Shown here: piece after piece, positions 51,927 through 62,769 of the stretch
How positions within the stretch are numbered: position 1 is the first letter of the stretch
Layout of the letters: every line of letters begins with the position of its first letter
The notes under the pieces: model-generated
The model's input: the letters and a program-made list of their open reading frames with translations, nothing else
Database searches by the model: none
What the model was told of the DNA's origin: nothing
Translations under genes and position numbers: made by a program
Assembly: GCF_025195125.1 (NCBI RefSeq)
Contig: NZ_JAMGSL010000006.1
Span: forward strand, 169,815 to 233,814
Direction of reading: 5' to 3'
DNA length: 64,000 nucleotides
Source of the DNA: Streptomyces sp. Je 1-79
Lineage (GTDB): Bacteria > Actinomycetota > Actinomycetes > Streptomycetales > Streptomycetaceae

Positions 51927-52853
51927 TCAGCCCTTGGTGAGGATGGAGCGGACGAAGAAGAGGAGGTTGGCCGGCTTCTCCGCGAGGCGGCGCATGAAGT
52001 AGCCGTACCAGTCGGTGCCGTACGCGGTGTAGACACGCATGCGGTGTCCCTCCGCGGCGAGACGGTTCTGCTCCTCGCTGCGGATGCCGTACAGCATCTG
52101 GAACTCGTACTCGTCCAGCTTGCGCCCCGCACGGCGGGCGAGCTCCTGGCCGATGGAGATCAGACGGGGATCGTGGGAGCCGATCATCGGGTAGCCCTCG
52201 CCCTCCATCAGGATCTTCATGATCCGGACGTAGGCCTTGTCGATCTCGGACTTGTCCTGGACGGCGACGGAGGCGGGCTCCTTGTAGGCGCCCTTCACGA
52301 TCCGGACGCGGGAGCCGTTCGCGGCGAGGCGGCGGGCGTCCTCCTCGGTGCGGAAGAGGTACGCCTGGATGACACAGCCGGTCTGCGGGAAGTCCTTCCG
52401 CAGCTCCTCGTGGATCGCGAACATCGAGTCGAGGGTGGTGTGGTCCTCGGCGTCCAGGGTGACCGTGGTGCCGATCTCGGCGGCGGCCTCGACGACCGGG
52501 CGGACGTTGGCGAGGGCGAGCTCGTGGCCGCCGTCCAGCGCCTGGCCGAACATCGAGAGCTTCACGGACATCTCGGCGCGCTCGCCGAGGCCCAGCTCCT
52601 TGAGGCGGCCGATCAGCTCCAGGTAGGCGTCACGGGCGGCGTGGGACTGCTCGACGGTGGTGATGTCCTCGCCGACGACGTCGAGGGTGACCTCCAGGCC
52701 GCGCCCGGTGATGTCCTGGACGATCGGGATGACGTGGTCGACCGTCTCGCCGGCGATGAACCGGTCGACGACCTGCTTGGTCCCGGGCGCTGCCGACACG
52801 AAACGGCGCATCTTGTCGCTGCGGGACGCGGCGAGGATCACGGGACCCAGCAC
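51927..52853 (-). CDS. putA: Proline dehydrogenase
   Basis: 308-residue FAD-dependent monofunctional ProDH. Barrel motifs: VTLDAEDHTTLDSMFAIHEE, IVKGAYKEPASVAV, and C-terminal FQMLYGIRSEEQNRLAAEGH with TAYGTDWYGYFMRRLAEKP. Start GTG 52853 (MLGPVILAASRSDKM), because GGAGG sits 5 nt upstream and homology begins there; the longer frame adds 43 residues with no support. Divergent from the PucR-type regulator. Confidence 0.94.
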   Translation of the reverse strand: MLGPVILAASRSDKMRRFVSAAPGTKQVVDRFIAGETVDHVIPIVQDITGRGLEVTLDVVGEDITTVEQSHAARDAYLELIGRLKELGLGERAEMSVKLSMFGQALDGGHELALANVRPVVEAAAEIGTTVTLDAEDHTTLDSMFAIHEELRKDFPQTGCVIQAYLFRTEEDARRLAANGSRVRIVKGAYKEPASVAVQDKSEIDKAYVRIMKILMEGEGYPMIGSHDPRLISIGQELARRAGRKLDEYEFQMLYGIRSEEQNRLAAEGHRMRVYTAYGTDWYGYFMRRLAEKPANLLFFVRSILTKG

Positions 52854-53036
52854 GGGGACCTCCAGAAGGGCAGGGTGACGAAGGGTGCCGTACCCGGTCT
52901 TTCGTAAGCAATCGGGAACAGCACGGAGAACCACCGTGAAACCTAAGGATCGCTCCGATCCTCTGCCATCGACAGCTGTCACGCATCCGTGCGCGGCATC
53001 TCATACAAATGTCTGAAGGGGTGCGAGAATGGCGCC

Positions 53037-54149
53037 GTGAACGGCGATTACCAGGAACTGGTGGACGAGATCTCCGCGCTTCTCGGAGCGCCGGCGACGC
53101 TGGAGAACCGTGACTTCGGGCTGATCGCCTTCGGTGCCCACGACAGCGACGACGACGCCGCCATGGATCCCGTCCGGACGCGGTCGATCCTGACGCGGAA
53201 GTCGACCCCGGCGGTCCGCGCCTGGTTCGAGGGCTTCGGCATCACCCGGGCCACGGGTCCCGTCCGTATCCCGGCCGCCCCGGACGCCGGGGTGTTCCGG
53301 GACCGCATCTGTCTGCCCGTACGGCATCGGGGCGTCGTCCTCGGGTACGTCTGGCTGCTCGACGCCGAGCCGCATCCCACGGACGCCCAGCTCTCGGCGG
53401 CCATGGAGGTCGCCACCCGGATCGGCGGCCTGCTCGCGGACGAGGAGCGCGCGGGCTCCGATCTCTCGCGCGAGCTGCGGACCGCCCTGACGGCGGAGCG
53501 CGGCTGGCAGTACGACATGGCCCTGGCGGCGCTCCGGGCGGCTCTGGGGCCGAGTGCGGACGGTCTGCACACCGTGGTCTGCGTGACGCCCTGGCGGGGG
53601 GAGGCCCCCTCGATCCGGGGGGTCCCCGGCGCGGCGGCCGTCACCACGCTCCCGGAAGGCGAGACCCTCGCGGTCCTCGTACGCCTGCGCACGGCCGAGG
53701 ACCTCTCCCCCGCCCATACGGCGGCGGAGCGGCTGCGCGCGAACACCCCGGCCGGTATCGCCACCCCCCGGCGGGGTCTCACGGAGCTCCCGGCGGCCTG
53801 GCGGGAAGCCAGCACCTCGGCCCGTGCGGCCGCGGCGCAGCCGAAGCTCGTCCCGGTCGCCGAATGGACCGGGATCGGCCCGTACCGCCTCCTCGCCGCG
53901 CTGTACCACCCCGAGATCGACCCCGCCGTCGCGCCGCTGCTCGCACCCGCGCACGCCGAGCTGGCGCGCACAGCCGAGGTGTTCCTCGACCACGCCGGCC
54001 AGGCGGGTCGTACGGCAGCCGCTCTCGGCGTCCACCGCCAGACCCTCTACTACCGGCTGTCCCGGGTCGAAGAGCTCACGGGTCTGGACCTGGACGACGG
54101 CGAGGACCGCCTTCTGCTCCACATGTCCCTGAAGTCGGCCCGCCTCTAG
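53037..54149 (+). CDS. PucR/CdaR-family regulator, probable control of putA-pruA
   Basis: 370 residues. N-terminal GAF-like sensory part ([20 protein letters not shown]... [15 protein letters not shown]) and a GGDEF-related middle, ending in the PucR helix-turn-helix: [43 protein letters not shown] 53037 chosen. It faces putA across 183 bp, so it most likely activates proline catabolism in response to proline, as such regulators do elsewhere; this is inferred from position. Confidence 0.9.
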   Translation: MNGDYQELVDEISALLGAPATLENRDFGLIAFGAHDSDDDAAMDPVRTRSILTRKSTPAVRAWFEGFGITRATGPVRIPAAPDAGVFRDRICLPVRHRGVVLGYVWLLDAEPHPTDAQLSAAMEVATRIGGLLADEERAGSDLSRELRTALTAERGWQYDMALAALRAALGPSADGLHTVVCVTPWRGEAPSIRGVPGAAAVTTLPEGETLAVLVRLRTAEDLSPAHTAAERLRANTPAGIATPRRGLTELPAAWREASTSARAAAAQPKLVPVAEWTGIGPYRLLAALYHPEIDPAVAPLLAPAHAELARTAEVFLDHAGQAGRTAAALGVHRQTLYYRLSRVEELTGLDLDDGEDRLLLHMSLKSARL

Positions 54150-54184
54150 TCGGGGCCGCCGGCGCCGGTTCATAGGATCTCCCC

Positions 54185-55336
54185 ATGACCACGGGGAGTT
54201 GGGCTGCGCCGCCGACGTACACCGAGCAGCTGCTGTACGAGGCAGGGGCGCGCGGGGACCGGACGGCCGTCCTGGACGTACTCGGGCAGGCCCGCCTCTA
54301 CGTGCTCCTCCCGCGGCTGCACGCCGACGCGCCCGGCTACACCCCGCCCCTCCCCAGCCGCCGCGACAAGGCCGCCCGGCGCACCGTCGTACCGGTGCTC
54401 ACCGAGGGCATGCTGCCGCCGTGGCACCCGGACTGGGTGTTCAAGCAGACCACCCTGGACAAGCTCGCCGCCGCCTGGCCGCAGGACCGATGGTGGCTCG
54501 CGGTCAACCCGGACACCCCGTTCGCGGCCGCCGTGCCGGCCAAGGCCGCCGACCGGCGGGCCTGGCAGGAGTCGACCTCGCAGGGCGGTGGGCCGGCGCG
54601 GCTACGCCTGCTCACCCACGCCGGTGAGCCGCTGCACGGCCCGGTCGCCCACGCCCTCGCGCTCGGCGCGCACCTCGCCGTGCTCAACGGCCTGGTGTGG
54701 AACCGGCTCGGCGCCCAGTACGAGGACTACGCCACGGATGCCGCCCGGCTGCGGTCGCCCTGGGCCGTCCACCACCGCGCGGACTTCCGGGACCGGCTGC
54801 GGACGCTGATCGCCACCCGGCTCGTCGGCCGGGTCCCGGAGGCCGTCCTGGGGATGCGGCGCCGTCTCACCGCACGCCTTGGCCACCCGCCGTCCGACGC
54901 GCAGTGGGCCTCGATGGTCACCGTGAACTTCGAGCGGGACGATCCCTACGGCGGGGACCTGGCCGAGGCCACCGAGTTCCTGCGCCGGATCACGCACTAC
55001 GAGGGGCGGTTCCGCGTCGACGGCGTCCTCCCGCCGGGCGGCCGGGTCGACACCCTCGCCGCCTTCGACCACGGCCGCGCGGTGAACGTCGTACGCCTGG
55101 CGCTCGGCGCCCGCTATTGCGATCCGCAGGAGGCGGAGCAGTCCCTGCTCCAGGTCCTCGAACCCGCCCGGCGGGCGTACGGCTCCTGGGCCGAGTTCTC
55201 GGCCGGCTACCTGCTGGCCCGGCTCATCCACTTCGACGAAGGGGACCCCGAACCGAAGTACCAGGAGTCCCTGACCATCCATCGCGCGCTCGCTGACGAC
55301 CCGTCGAGCCCCTACCGGAACATCCCGTGGTCATGA
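54185..55336 (+). CDS. DUF1266-type protein with SseB-like N terminus, copy 1
   Basis: 383 residues. N-terminal ~110 residues (YTEQLLYEAGARGDRTAVLD, RLYVLLP, VLTEGMLPPWHPDWVF) look like an SseB-type domain. The C-terminal part carries DUF1266 hallmarks: AAFDHGRAVNVVRLALGARY, CDPQEAE and YGSWAEFSAGYLLARLIHFD. No TM segments. It forms a coupled pair with the next gene (ATGA overlap). SseB-like/DUF1266 proteins often surround Streptomyces secretion or toxin loci, but no such system is visible here. Confidence 0.8.
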   Translation: MTTGSWAAPPTYTEQLLYEAGARGDRTAVLDVLGQARLYVLLPRLHADAPGYTPPLPSRRDKAARRTVVPVLTEGMLPPWHPDWVFKQTTLDKLAAAWPQDRWWLAVNPDTPFAAAVPAKAADRRAWQESTSQGGGPARLRLLTHAGEPLHGPVAHALALGAHLAVLNGLVWNRLGAQYEDYATDAARLRSPWAVHHRADFRDRLRTLIATRLVGRVPEAVLGMRRRLTARLGHPPSDAQWASMVTVNFERDDPYGGDLAEATEFLRRITHYEGRFRVDGVLPPGGRVDTLAAFDHGRAVNVVRLALGARYCDPQEAEQSLLQVLEPARRAYGSWAEFSAGYLLARLIHFDEGDPEPKYQESLTIHRALADDPSSPYRNIPWS

Positions 55337-56505
55337 ACTTCCCCCGCAAGCCCGCGCCGCAGGGCGCCCCGTGGATCCCGCCGTCCGAGACCGAGCAGTT
55401 GCTGCACGAGGCGGGGCAACGCGGCGACGTCGCCGAACAGATCAGCGTCCTCGCCGGGGCCGAGCTCTTCATCGGCGCCGCCAAGGCCGACGTGGACGCC
55501 CGGCCCGACAACGTCTACTGGCCACCCCAGCAGGCGCCGAAAGGGCTCCTCGTCCGGCCGGTCCTCACGCGCGGGATGCTGCCGCCCTGGCACCCGGAGT
55601 GGGTGTTCCACGCGGTCACCCTGCGGTGGGCCGCCGAGTTCAGCTGGCGTGATCCCCGCCTGCTCCTCGCGGTCAACGGCGGCACCCCCGCTCAGCTCCT
55701 GCTGCCCGCGACGCCCGCGCACCGCGCGGGGTGGCTGCGCGCGTCCGCCGAGAAGGAGCGGGGTTCGGGCAACCGCTTCGTCGCCCTGCGGGGCGGCCCC
55801 CTGCACGGGCCGCTCGCCTTCGGCCTCGCCTGCGGCGTCCATCTGGCGTTCGGCAACGGCGTCCCGTGGAACGACGTCGGCTCGGTCTACATGGGGTACA
55901 CCCACGAGCTCGACACACTCCGCGACGGATGGGGCGTCACCGACCGCGAGGGCTGGCGGAAGCAGCTGGACGCGCTGCTGGACGGGCGCAACAGCCCGCC
56001 GGAGCCGGACTTCGCCCTCCGGGTCCGCGAGGAACTGCGGGCCGCCCGTGGCGCGGTCCCCTCGCCCGACGAGTGGCGCGAGACGGCCGCCGGGCACGCC
56101 CAGGACCTGGGCGCGAGCCCGGTCACGGTGCGGCACATCGAGGAACTGGTGCGCCGCATCCTCCGGTACGAGGCCAGGTTCCGCGCCGAGGGGCTGCTGC
56201 CGCCGGACGGACGGGTACGGAAGACGGTCGCGTACGACTGCGGCCGGGCGGTGAACCTGACGCGCTGGGGCCTGACGGCCCGCTTCTGCGCGCCCCCGGA
56301 GGCCGAACAGGCGATCGTCCACGCGGGGGCGCTGGCCCGGTCGGCGTACGGGTCGTGGGAGGAGTACTCGGCCGGCTACGCGCTCGGGCGGGTGCTGCGT
56401 TTCGACGGGGAGGAGTACGGCCGGTACCACGAGGAGAACGTGTCCGCGCACCGCGTCCTGACGGAGCACCAGGGCAGCCCCTGGCGCAACGTCCCCTGGC
56501 GCTGA
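55333..56505 (+). CDS. DUF1266-type protein with SseB-like N terminus, copy 2
   Basis: 390 residues from ATG 55333, which overlaps the previous stop as ATGA; GTG 55327 is a less likely start. Paralogue of the upstream protein with the same order: SETEQLLHEAGQRGDVAEQI, VLTRGMLPPWHPEWVF, VAYDCGRAVNLTRWGLTARF, YGSWEEYSAGYALGRVLRFD. Identity between the two is moderate, so the duplication is old and both were kept. They may form a hetero-oligomer. Confidence 0.8.
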   Translation: MNFPRKPAPQGAPWIPPSETEQLLHEAGQRGDVAEQISVLAGAELFIGAAKADVDARPDNVYWPPQQAPKGLLVRPVLTRGMLPPWHPEWVFHAVTLRWAAEFSWRDPRLLLAVNGGTPAQLLLPATPAHRAGWLRASAEKERGSGNRFVALRGGPLHGPLAFGLACGVHLAFGNGVPWNDVGSVYMGYTHELDTLRDGWGVTDREGWRKQLDALLDGRNSPPEPDFALRVREELRAARGAVPSPDEWRETAAGHAQDLGASPVTVRHIEELVRRILRYEARFRAEGLLPPDGRVRKTVAYDCGRAVNLTRWGLTARFCAPPEAEQAIVHAGALARSAYGSWEEYSAGYALGRVLRFDGEEYGRYHEENVSAHRVLTEHQGSPWRNVPWR

Positions 56506-56527
56506 GCCTCGAGGGCGGCGGGACCGG

Positions 56528-57106
56528 CTACCCCTCCCCCATCAGGACCTTGAGCCCCGCCGTCAGATCGTCGGCGGTCGGGGCGGTCTCCGGGTCCACC
56601 ATCCACTGGATCATCACGCCCGTCGCGAGCGCCTGGCAGAGCAGCCCCGCCACCCGGGCCCTCTCCGGGTCCGCCTCCGGGTCGAGGCCCAGGAACACCT
56701 CGGCCATCCCCAGCCGGCCCTCCCGCTGGGGCTCCTTGATCGCCTCGCGGAGCTTCTCGTCGTCGTCGAGGCGGGTGACGACCTCCGTCTGGAGCTTCCA
56801 GACCGGGCGGCTGGCGCCGGCGGCAGCGATGACCTGATCCCAGACCGTGTGGAAGCGCTCGTACGGGTCGGCCGGCAGCGCCTTCCTGTCCTCGCCGCTC
56901 CCCGCCGGGCCCACCCGGTCTCCCCACTCCTCGGTCAGCGCGAGGAACGCCTGCTGGAGCAGGGCCTCCTTGGAGCCGTAGTGGTAGCCGATGGAGGCCA
57001 GGTTGGTACCCGAGGCGGCGACGATGTCGCGGGCCGTGGTGCGGGCGTAGCCCTTCTCCAGGAGGCAGCTCTTGGCGCCTTCCAGCAGGTCTTCCTTGTG
57101 TCCCAT
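56528..57106 (-). CDS. TetR-family regulator
   Basis: 192 residues, ATG 57106 (MGHKEDLLEGAKSCLLEKGY). HTH: ARTTARDIVAASGTNLASIGYHYGSKEALL. The C-terminal domain (ALATGVMIQWMVDPETAPTA) is of the TetR_C type without known ligand. A palindrome GACGATCGTC (57143-57152) with an extra half-site GACAATCGT (57130-57138) lies 24-47 bp upstream and may be its own operator. Confidence 0.88.
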   Translation of the reverse strand: MGHKEDLLEGAKSCLLEKGYARTTARDIVAASGTNLASIGYHYGSKEALLQQAFLALTEEWGDRVGPAGSGEDRKALPADPYERFHTVWDQVIAAAGASRPVWKLQTEVVTRLDDDEKLREAIKEPQREGRLGMAEVFLGLDPEADPERARVAGLLCQALATGVMIQWMVDPETAPTADDLTAGLKVLMGEG

Positions 57107-57194
57107 GACAGCACCGTACCCGGCGGCTAGACAATCGTGTAAGACGATCGTCCAGCGCACCGGGTACGGGTACCTGCGTGCGATCGGGCGGTGA

Positions 57195-58784
57195 TCAGAC
57201 CAGGTTGACGGAGCGGGCCGAGGCCGCGCCGATCTCGGCGGAGATCTCCGTGAGCACCGCCGCCGGGACGGTGTCGTCCACGGTGAGGACGACGAGCGCC
57301 TCGCCGCCCTCCTCCGCGCGCGCCACCTGCATGCCCGCGATGTTCAGCCCGGCCTCGCCGAGGATCCGGCCGACCGTGCCGACGACGCCCGGGCGGTCCT
57401 CGTAGCGCAGCACCACCATGTGGTCGGCGAGCGCCACGTCCACGTCGTAGTCGCCGACCGCGACGATCTTCTGGAGGTGCTTGGGGCCGGCCAGCGTGCC
57501 GGAGACCGCGACCTCCTCGCCGCTGGAGAGCGTGCCGCGCACCGTGACCACGTTGCGGTGGTCGGGGGACTCGCTGGAGGTGGTCAGCCGGACCTCGACA
57601 CCGCGCTCCTGCGCGAACAGCGGGGCGTTGACGTACGACACGGTCTCGTCGACCACGTCCTCGAACACGCCCTTGAGCGCGGAGAGTTCGAGCACCTTCA
57701 CGTCGTGCTGGGTGATCTCGCCGTACACCTCGACGTCGAGCCGCGCCGCGACCTCGCCCGCCAGCGCGGTGAAGATCCGGCCGAGCTTCTCGGCGAGCGG
57801 CAGACCCGGCTTGACGTCCTCGGCGATGACACCGCCCTGGACGTTGACCGCGTCCGGGACCAGCTCGCCGGCGAGCGCGAGGCGCACCGAGCGGGCGACC
57901 GCGATACCGGCCTTCTCCTGGGCCTCGTCCGTGGACGCGCCGAGGTGCGGGGTGCAGACGACCTGGTCGAGCTCGAAGAGCGGGGAGTCCGTGCAGGGCT
58001 CCTTCGCGTACACGTCGAGGCCCGCGCCGGCGACCCGGCCCTCCTTGAGGGCGGTGAACAGCGCCGCCTCGTCGACGATCCCGCCGCGCGCGGCGTTGAC
58101 GATCCGGACGGACGGCTTGACCTTGTGCAGCGCCTCGTCGCCGATGAGACCGAGGGTCTCGGGGGTCTTCGGCAGGTGGACGGTGATGAAGTCGGCGACC
58201 TCCAGGAGCTCGTCCAGGGCCAGCAGCTTCACCCCCATCTGGGCGGCGCGGGCCGGCTGCACGTAGGGGTCGTACGCGACGATCTTCATGCCGAACGCGG
58301 ACATCCGCTGGGCGACCAGGACGCCGATACGGCCGAGGCCGACGACACCGAGGGTCTTCTCGCTGAGCTCGACGCCGGTGTACTTCGACCGCTGCCACTC
58401 GCCGTTCTTCAGAGCGGTGTTGGCCTGCGGGATGTTGCGGGCGGTGGCGACGAGGAGGCCGCAGGCCAGCTCGGCGGCGGTGACGATGTTGGAGGTCGGG
58501 GCGTTGACGACCATCACGCCGGCCTTGGTGGCGGCGGAGACGTCGACGTTGTCCAGACCGACACCGGCACGGGCGACGACGCGCAGCTTCTTGGCGGCGG
58601 CGATGGCCTCCGCGTCGACCTTGGTCGCGGAACGGACCAGGATCGCGTCCACGTCGGCGATGGCGGGGATCAGCTCGGCGCGGTCCGCGCCGTTGCAGTG
58701 CCGGATCTCGAAGTCCGGGCCCAGGGCGTCGACGGTGGCGGGCGACAGCTCTTCAGCGATGAGTACGACGGGTTTCGAGCTCAC
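57195..58784 (-). CDS. serA: D-3-phosphoglycerate dehydrogenase
   Basis: 529-residue long-form SerA, first step of serine synthesis. Substrate/NAD domains (VVARAGVGLDNVDVSAATKA, the NAD motif LGVVGLGRIGVLVAQ, catalytic Arg in NAARGGIVDE and His in CTPHLGASTDEAQ), then the ASB intervening domain (~320-450) and a C-terminal ACT domain (MVVLRYEDRPGVVGTVGRIL) for serine feedback. GTG 58784 with GAGG 6 nt upstream; the frame is open further but unsupported. Confidence 0.95.
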   Translation of the reverse strand: MSSKPVVLIAEELSPATVDALGPDFEIRHCNGADRAELIPAIADVDAILVRSATKVDAEAIAAAKKLRVVARAGVGLDNVDVSAATKAGVMVVNAPTSNIVTAAELACGLLVATARNIPQANTALKNGEWQRSKYTGVELSEKTLGVVGLGRIGVLVAQRMSAFGMKIVAYDPYVQPARAAQMGVKLLALDELLEVADFITVHLPKTPETLGLIGDEALHKVKPSVRIVNAARGGIVDEAALFTALKEGRVAGAGLDVYAKEPCTDSPLFELDQVVCTPHLGASTDEAQEKAGIAVARSVRLALAGELVPDAVNVQGGVIAEDVKPGLPLAEKLGRIFTALAGEVAARLDVEVYGEITQHDVKVLELSALKGVFEDVVDETVSYVNAPLFAQERGVEVRLTTSSESPDHRNVVTVRGTLSSGEEVAVSGTLAGPKHLQKIVAVGDYDVDVALADHMVVLRYEDRPGVVGTVGRILGEAGLNIAGMQVARAEEGGEALVVLTVDDTVPAAVLTEISAEIGAASARSVNLV

Positions 58785-59022
58785 GTGAGTCCTCACAGAT
58801 CCAGTGCGGACGGCCGTCCCGACGGCCGCAGGCGGTGGAGGGGGCTTGCCGCGTGAAAGCGCACGACGCTGTGGGCCTGAACGCGAATGTTGTTGAGCAG
58901 TGTAGTGGTGCATCGGCGCAGTTCATGCGCCTCGTTGGAAGGATCACCCGTCCGTGGTTGGACGGCCTGTCCAACGATGTGGCGCGGGGCCGGGCCGGGT
59001 GTCCGCCCCCGCGCCCGGAGGC

Positions 59023-60123
<1,101 letters not shown>

Positions 60124-60648
60124 TCAGGCGCTGCGGTCGAGGGCCCGCAGGGAGCGGTCCGTGATGGACCGCGCACCACGCCCTATGGCGATCGTGCCGG
60201 ACTGCACGAGCTCCTTGATGCCGAACTGCTCCAGCATCTTGAGCATCGCGTCGAGCTTGTCACTCGAACCGGTGGCCTCGATGGTGACCGCCTCGGGCGA
60301 GACGTCCACGGTCTTGGCACGGAACAGCTGGACGATCTCGACGATCTGGGAGCGGGTCTCGTTGTCGGCGCGGACCTTCACCAGGACGAGCTCGCGCTGG
60401 ATCGCAGCGGAGGGCTCGAGTTCGACGATCTTCAGGACGTTGACCAGCTTGTTGAGCTGCTTGGTCACCTGCTCCAGCGGCAGGTCCTCGACATTGACCA
60501 CGATGGTGATGCGGGAGATGTCGGGGTGTTCGGTGACACCGACGGCGAGCGAGTCGATGTTGAAGCCGCGGCGGGAGAACAGCGCGGCGATCCGGGCGAG
60601 GATGCCGGGGGTGTTCTCCACCAGGACGGAGAGCGTGTGCCTAGTCAT
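60124..60648 (-). CDS. ilvN: Acetolactate synthase regulatory subunit
   Basis: 174 residues with two ACT-like domains: TLSVLVENTPGILARIAALF, RRGFNIDSLAVGVTEHPDIS at the N terminus (valine-binding) and a C-terminal ALS_ss_C part (RELVLVKVRADNETRSQIVE). It confers valine feedback on IlvB. ATG 60648, 32 bp after the ilvB stop. Confidence 0.96.
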   Translation of the reverse strand: MTRHTLSVLVENTPGILARIAALFSRRGFNIDSLAVGVTEHPDISRITIVVNVEDLPLEQVTKQLNKLVNVLKIVELEPSAAIQRELVLVKVRADNETRSQIVEIVQLFRAKTVDVSPEAVTIEATGSSDKLDAMLKMLEQFGIKELVQSGTIAIGRGARSITDRSLRALDRSA

Positions 60649-60680
60649 GTGCGTCGTACCTCTTCCTACGGCTCTCGGTC

Positions 60681-62558
60681 TCAGTCGTCTTCGTTGTCGC
60701 CGAAGTCGGGGCGGACGCCCCGGGCGGCCATGACCTCGTCGTTGGAGGTGCCGGCGGCGACCATGGGCCAGACCTGGGCGTCCTCGTGGACGATGAAGTC
60801 GATCACGACCGGACGGTCGTTGATGGCGTTGGCCTCTTCGATGACCTTGTCCAGGTCGGCCGGGTCCTCGCAGCGCAGGGCGACACAGCCCATGGCCTCG
60901 GACAGCTTGACGAAGTCCGGGACGCGGGTGCCCTTGCGGGGCGCGGTGCTCGCGCCGACCTGGGAGCCGGCGGCCTGGTGGCCCGTCTCGTCGGCGTGCA
61001 GGACCGTGCTCGAGTAGCGCTGGTTGTAGAAGAGGGTCTGCCACTGGCGGACCATCCCGAGGGCGCCGTTGTTGATGATGGCGACCTTGATCGGGATGTT
61101 GTTGAGCGCGCAGGTGACGAGTTCCTGGTTGGTCATCTGGAAGCAGCCGTCGCCGTCGATCGCCCAGACCGGGCGGTCCGGCATGCCGGCCTTGGCTCCC
61201 ATGGCGGCGGGGACCGCGTAGCCCATCGTTCCGGCGCCGCCGGAGTTCAGCCAGGTGGCCGGCTTCTCGTAGTCGATGAAGTGCGCCGCCCACATCTGGT
61301 GCTGGCCGACGCCGGCCGCGTAGATGGTGTCCGCGGGGGCGAGCTGGCCGATGCGCTGGATGACCTGCTGCGGGGAGAGGCTGCCGTCCTCCGGCAGGTC
61401 GTAGCCGAGCGGGTAGGTCTCGCGCCAGCGGTTCAGGTCGCTCCACCAGGCGGTGTAGTCGCCCTGGTTGCCCTCGCTGTGCTCGGCCTGGACGGCCTGG
61501 ACCAGGTCGGCGATGACCTCGCGGGCGTCACCGACGATCGGGACGTCGGCGGCGCGGTTCTTGCCGATCTCGGCCGGGTCGATGTCGGCGTGGACGATCT
61601 TGGCGAAGGGCGCGAAGCTGTCCAGCTTGCCGGTGACGCGGTCGTCGAAACGGGCTCCGAGGGCGACGATCAGGTCGGCCTTCTGCAGCGCGGTGACGGC
61701 GGTGACCGCACCGTGCATGCCCGGCATTCCCACGTGCAGCGGGTGGCTGTCGGGGAACGCGCCCAGCGCCATCAGGGTGGTGGTGACGGGGGCTCCGGTG
61801 AGCTCGGCGAGAACCTTCAGCTCGGCGGTGGCGCCGGCCTTCAGGACGCCGCCGCCGACGTACAGGACGGGGCGCCTGGCGGCGGTGATGAGCTTGGCGG
61901 CCTCGCGGATCTGCTTGGCGTGCGGCTTGGTCACCGGGCGGTAGCCGGGCAGGTCGGTCTGCGGCGGCCAGCTGAAGGTGGTCTTCGCCTGCAGGGCGTC
62001 CTTGGCGATGTCGACCAGGACCGGGCCGGGACGGCCGGTGGAGGCGATGTGGAAGGCCTCGGCGATCGTCCTCGGGATGTCCTCGGCCTTGGTGACCAGG
62101 AAGTTGTGCTTGGTGATCGGCATCGTGATGCCGCAGATGTCCGCCTCCTGGAAGGCGTCCGTGCCGATGGCCTTGGAGGCGACCTGGCCGGTGATCGCGA
62201 CCAGCGGGACGGAGTCCATGTGGGCGTCTGCGATCGGGGTGACCAGGTTGGTGGCGCCGGGACCGGAGGTCGCCATGCAGACGCCGACCTTGCCGGTCGC
62301 CTGGGCGTAGCCGGTGGCGGCGTGACCGGCGCCCTGCTCGTGGCGGACCAGGATGTGGCGGACCTTCTGGGAGTCCATCATCGGGTCGTACGCGGGGAGG
62401 ATGGCGCCGCCCGGAATACCGAAGACGGTGTCGGCCCCCACTTCCTCGAGAGAACGGATGAGGGACTGCGCACCCGTGACGTGCTCGACGGTGGTGGCGG
62501 TCTGTCCGCCGCTACGGGCCCGCGGCTGCGGATGGTGCCCGGTGGCCTGCTCGGTCAT
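60681..62558 (-). CDS. ilvB: Acetolactate synthase catalytic subunit
   Basis: 625-residue TPP enzyme. Catalytic Glu in [18 protein letters not shown]/quinone-type middle domain, and the TPP motif [22 protein letters not shown] 62558 (MTEQATGHH) is preferred to ATG 62564 because the purine-rich GAAGAGA is then correctly spaced. Preceded by a leader peptide and terminator, so expression is attenuated by charged branched-chain tRNAs. Confidence 0.97.
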   Translation of the reverse strand: MTEQATGHHPQPRARSGGQTATTVEHVTGAQSLIRSLEEVGADTVFGIPGGAILPAYDPMMDSQKVRHILVRHEQGAGHAATGYAQATGKVGVCMATSGPGATNLVTPIADAHMDSVPLVAITGQVASKAIGTDAFQEADICGITMPITKHNFLVTKAEDIPRTIAEAFHIASTGRPGPVLVDIAKDALQAKTTFSWPPQTDLPGYRPVTKPHAKQIREAAKLITAARRPVLYVGGGVLKAGATAELKVLAELTGAPVTTTLMALGAFPDSHPLHVGMPGMHGAVTAVTALQKADLIVALGARFDDRVTGKLDSFAPFAKIVHADIDPAEIGKNRAADVPIVGDAREVIADLVQAVQAEHSEGNQGDYTAWWSDLNRWRETYPLGYDLPEDGSLSPQQVIQRIGQLAPADTIYAAGVGQHQMWAAHFIDYEKPATWLNSGGAGTMGYAVPAAMGAKAGMPDRPVWAIDGDGCFQMTNQELVTCALNNIPIKVAIINNGALGMVRQWQTLFYNQRYSSTVLHADETGHQAAGSQVGASTAPRKGTRVPDFVKLSEAMGCVALRCEDPADLDKVIEEANAINDRPVVIDFIVHEDAQVWPMVAAGTSNDEVMAARGVRPDFGDNEDD

Positions 62559-62617
62559 CAGCATTCTCTTCTCGAAGCAGAGGGTTTTTGCGAGGGTTTG
62601 GGAGGAGCCGGTGCAAC

Positions 62618-62651
62618 AAAAAACCCCTCGTGCCGGGAGGCAAGCGAGGGG
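62618..62651 (-). terminator. ilvB attenuator terminator
   Basis: Minus strand CCCCTCG-N14-CGAGGGG then TTTTTT, between leader peptide and ilvB. Confidence 0.9.
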
Positions 62652-62694
62652 AGCGCGTCGGTAGCGTTTCAAGCCGGGCCGTCATGGCCCTGCT

Positions 62695-62736
62695 TCAGCC
62701 GACGCGCTTTCCAAGTACGAGAATTCGGGTGCGCAT
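62695..62736 (-). CDS. ilvB leader peptide
   Basis: 13 codons encoding MRTRILVLGKRVG, preceded by GGAGGG at good spacing and ending 43 nt before the terminator hairpin. The run Ile-Leu-Val-Leu uses ATT, CTC, GTA and CTT, three of them rare in this genome, so ribosome stalling there would report Ile/Val/Leu shortage and let transcription reach ilvBNC. Leader-peptide attenuation of ilvB is established in actinobacteria; the exact alternative pairing was not worked out here. Confidence 0.85.
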   Translation of the reverse strand: MRTRILVLGKRVG

Positions 62737-62769
62737 GGCACTGACCCTCCCCCCGACGCACTGTCAGTG

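Noticed and set aside
58785..59022. Leader peptide or terminator before serA
   Set aside because: GGCCGTC...GACGGCC can pair near 58820 but has no T-run, and the frame from ATG 58913 runs into serA without a stop, so no attenuator is claimed.
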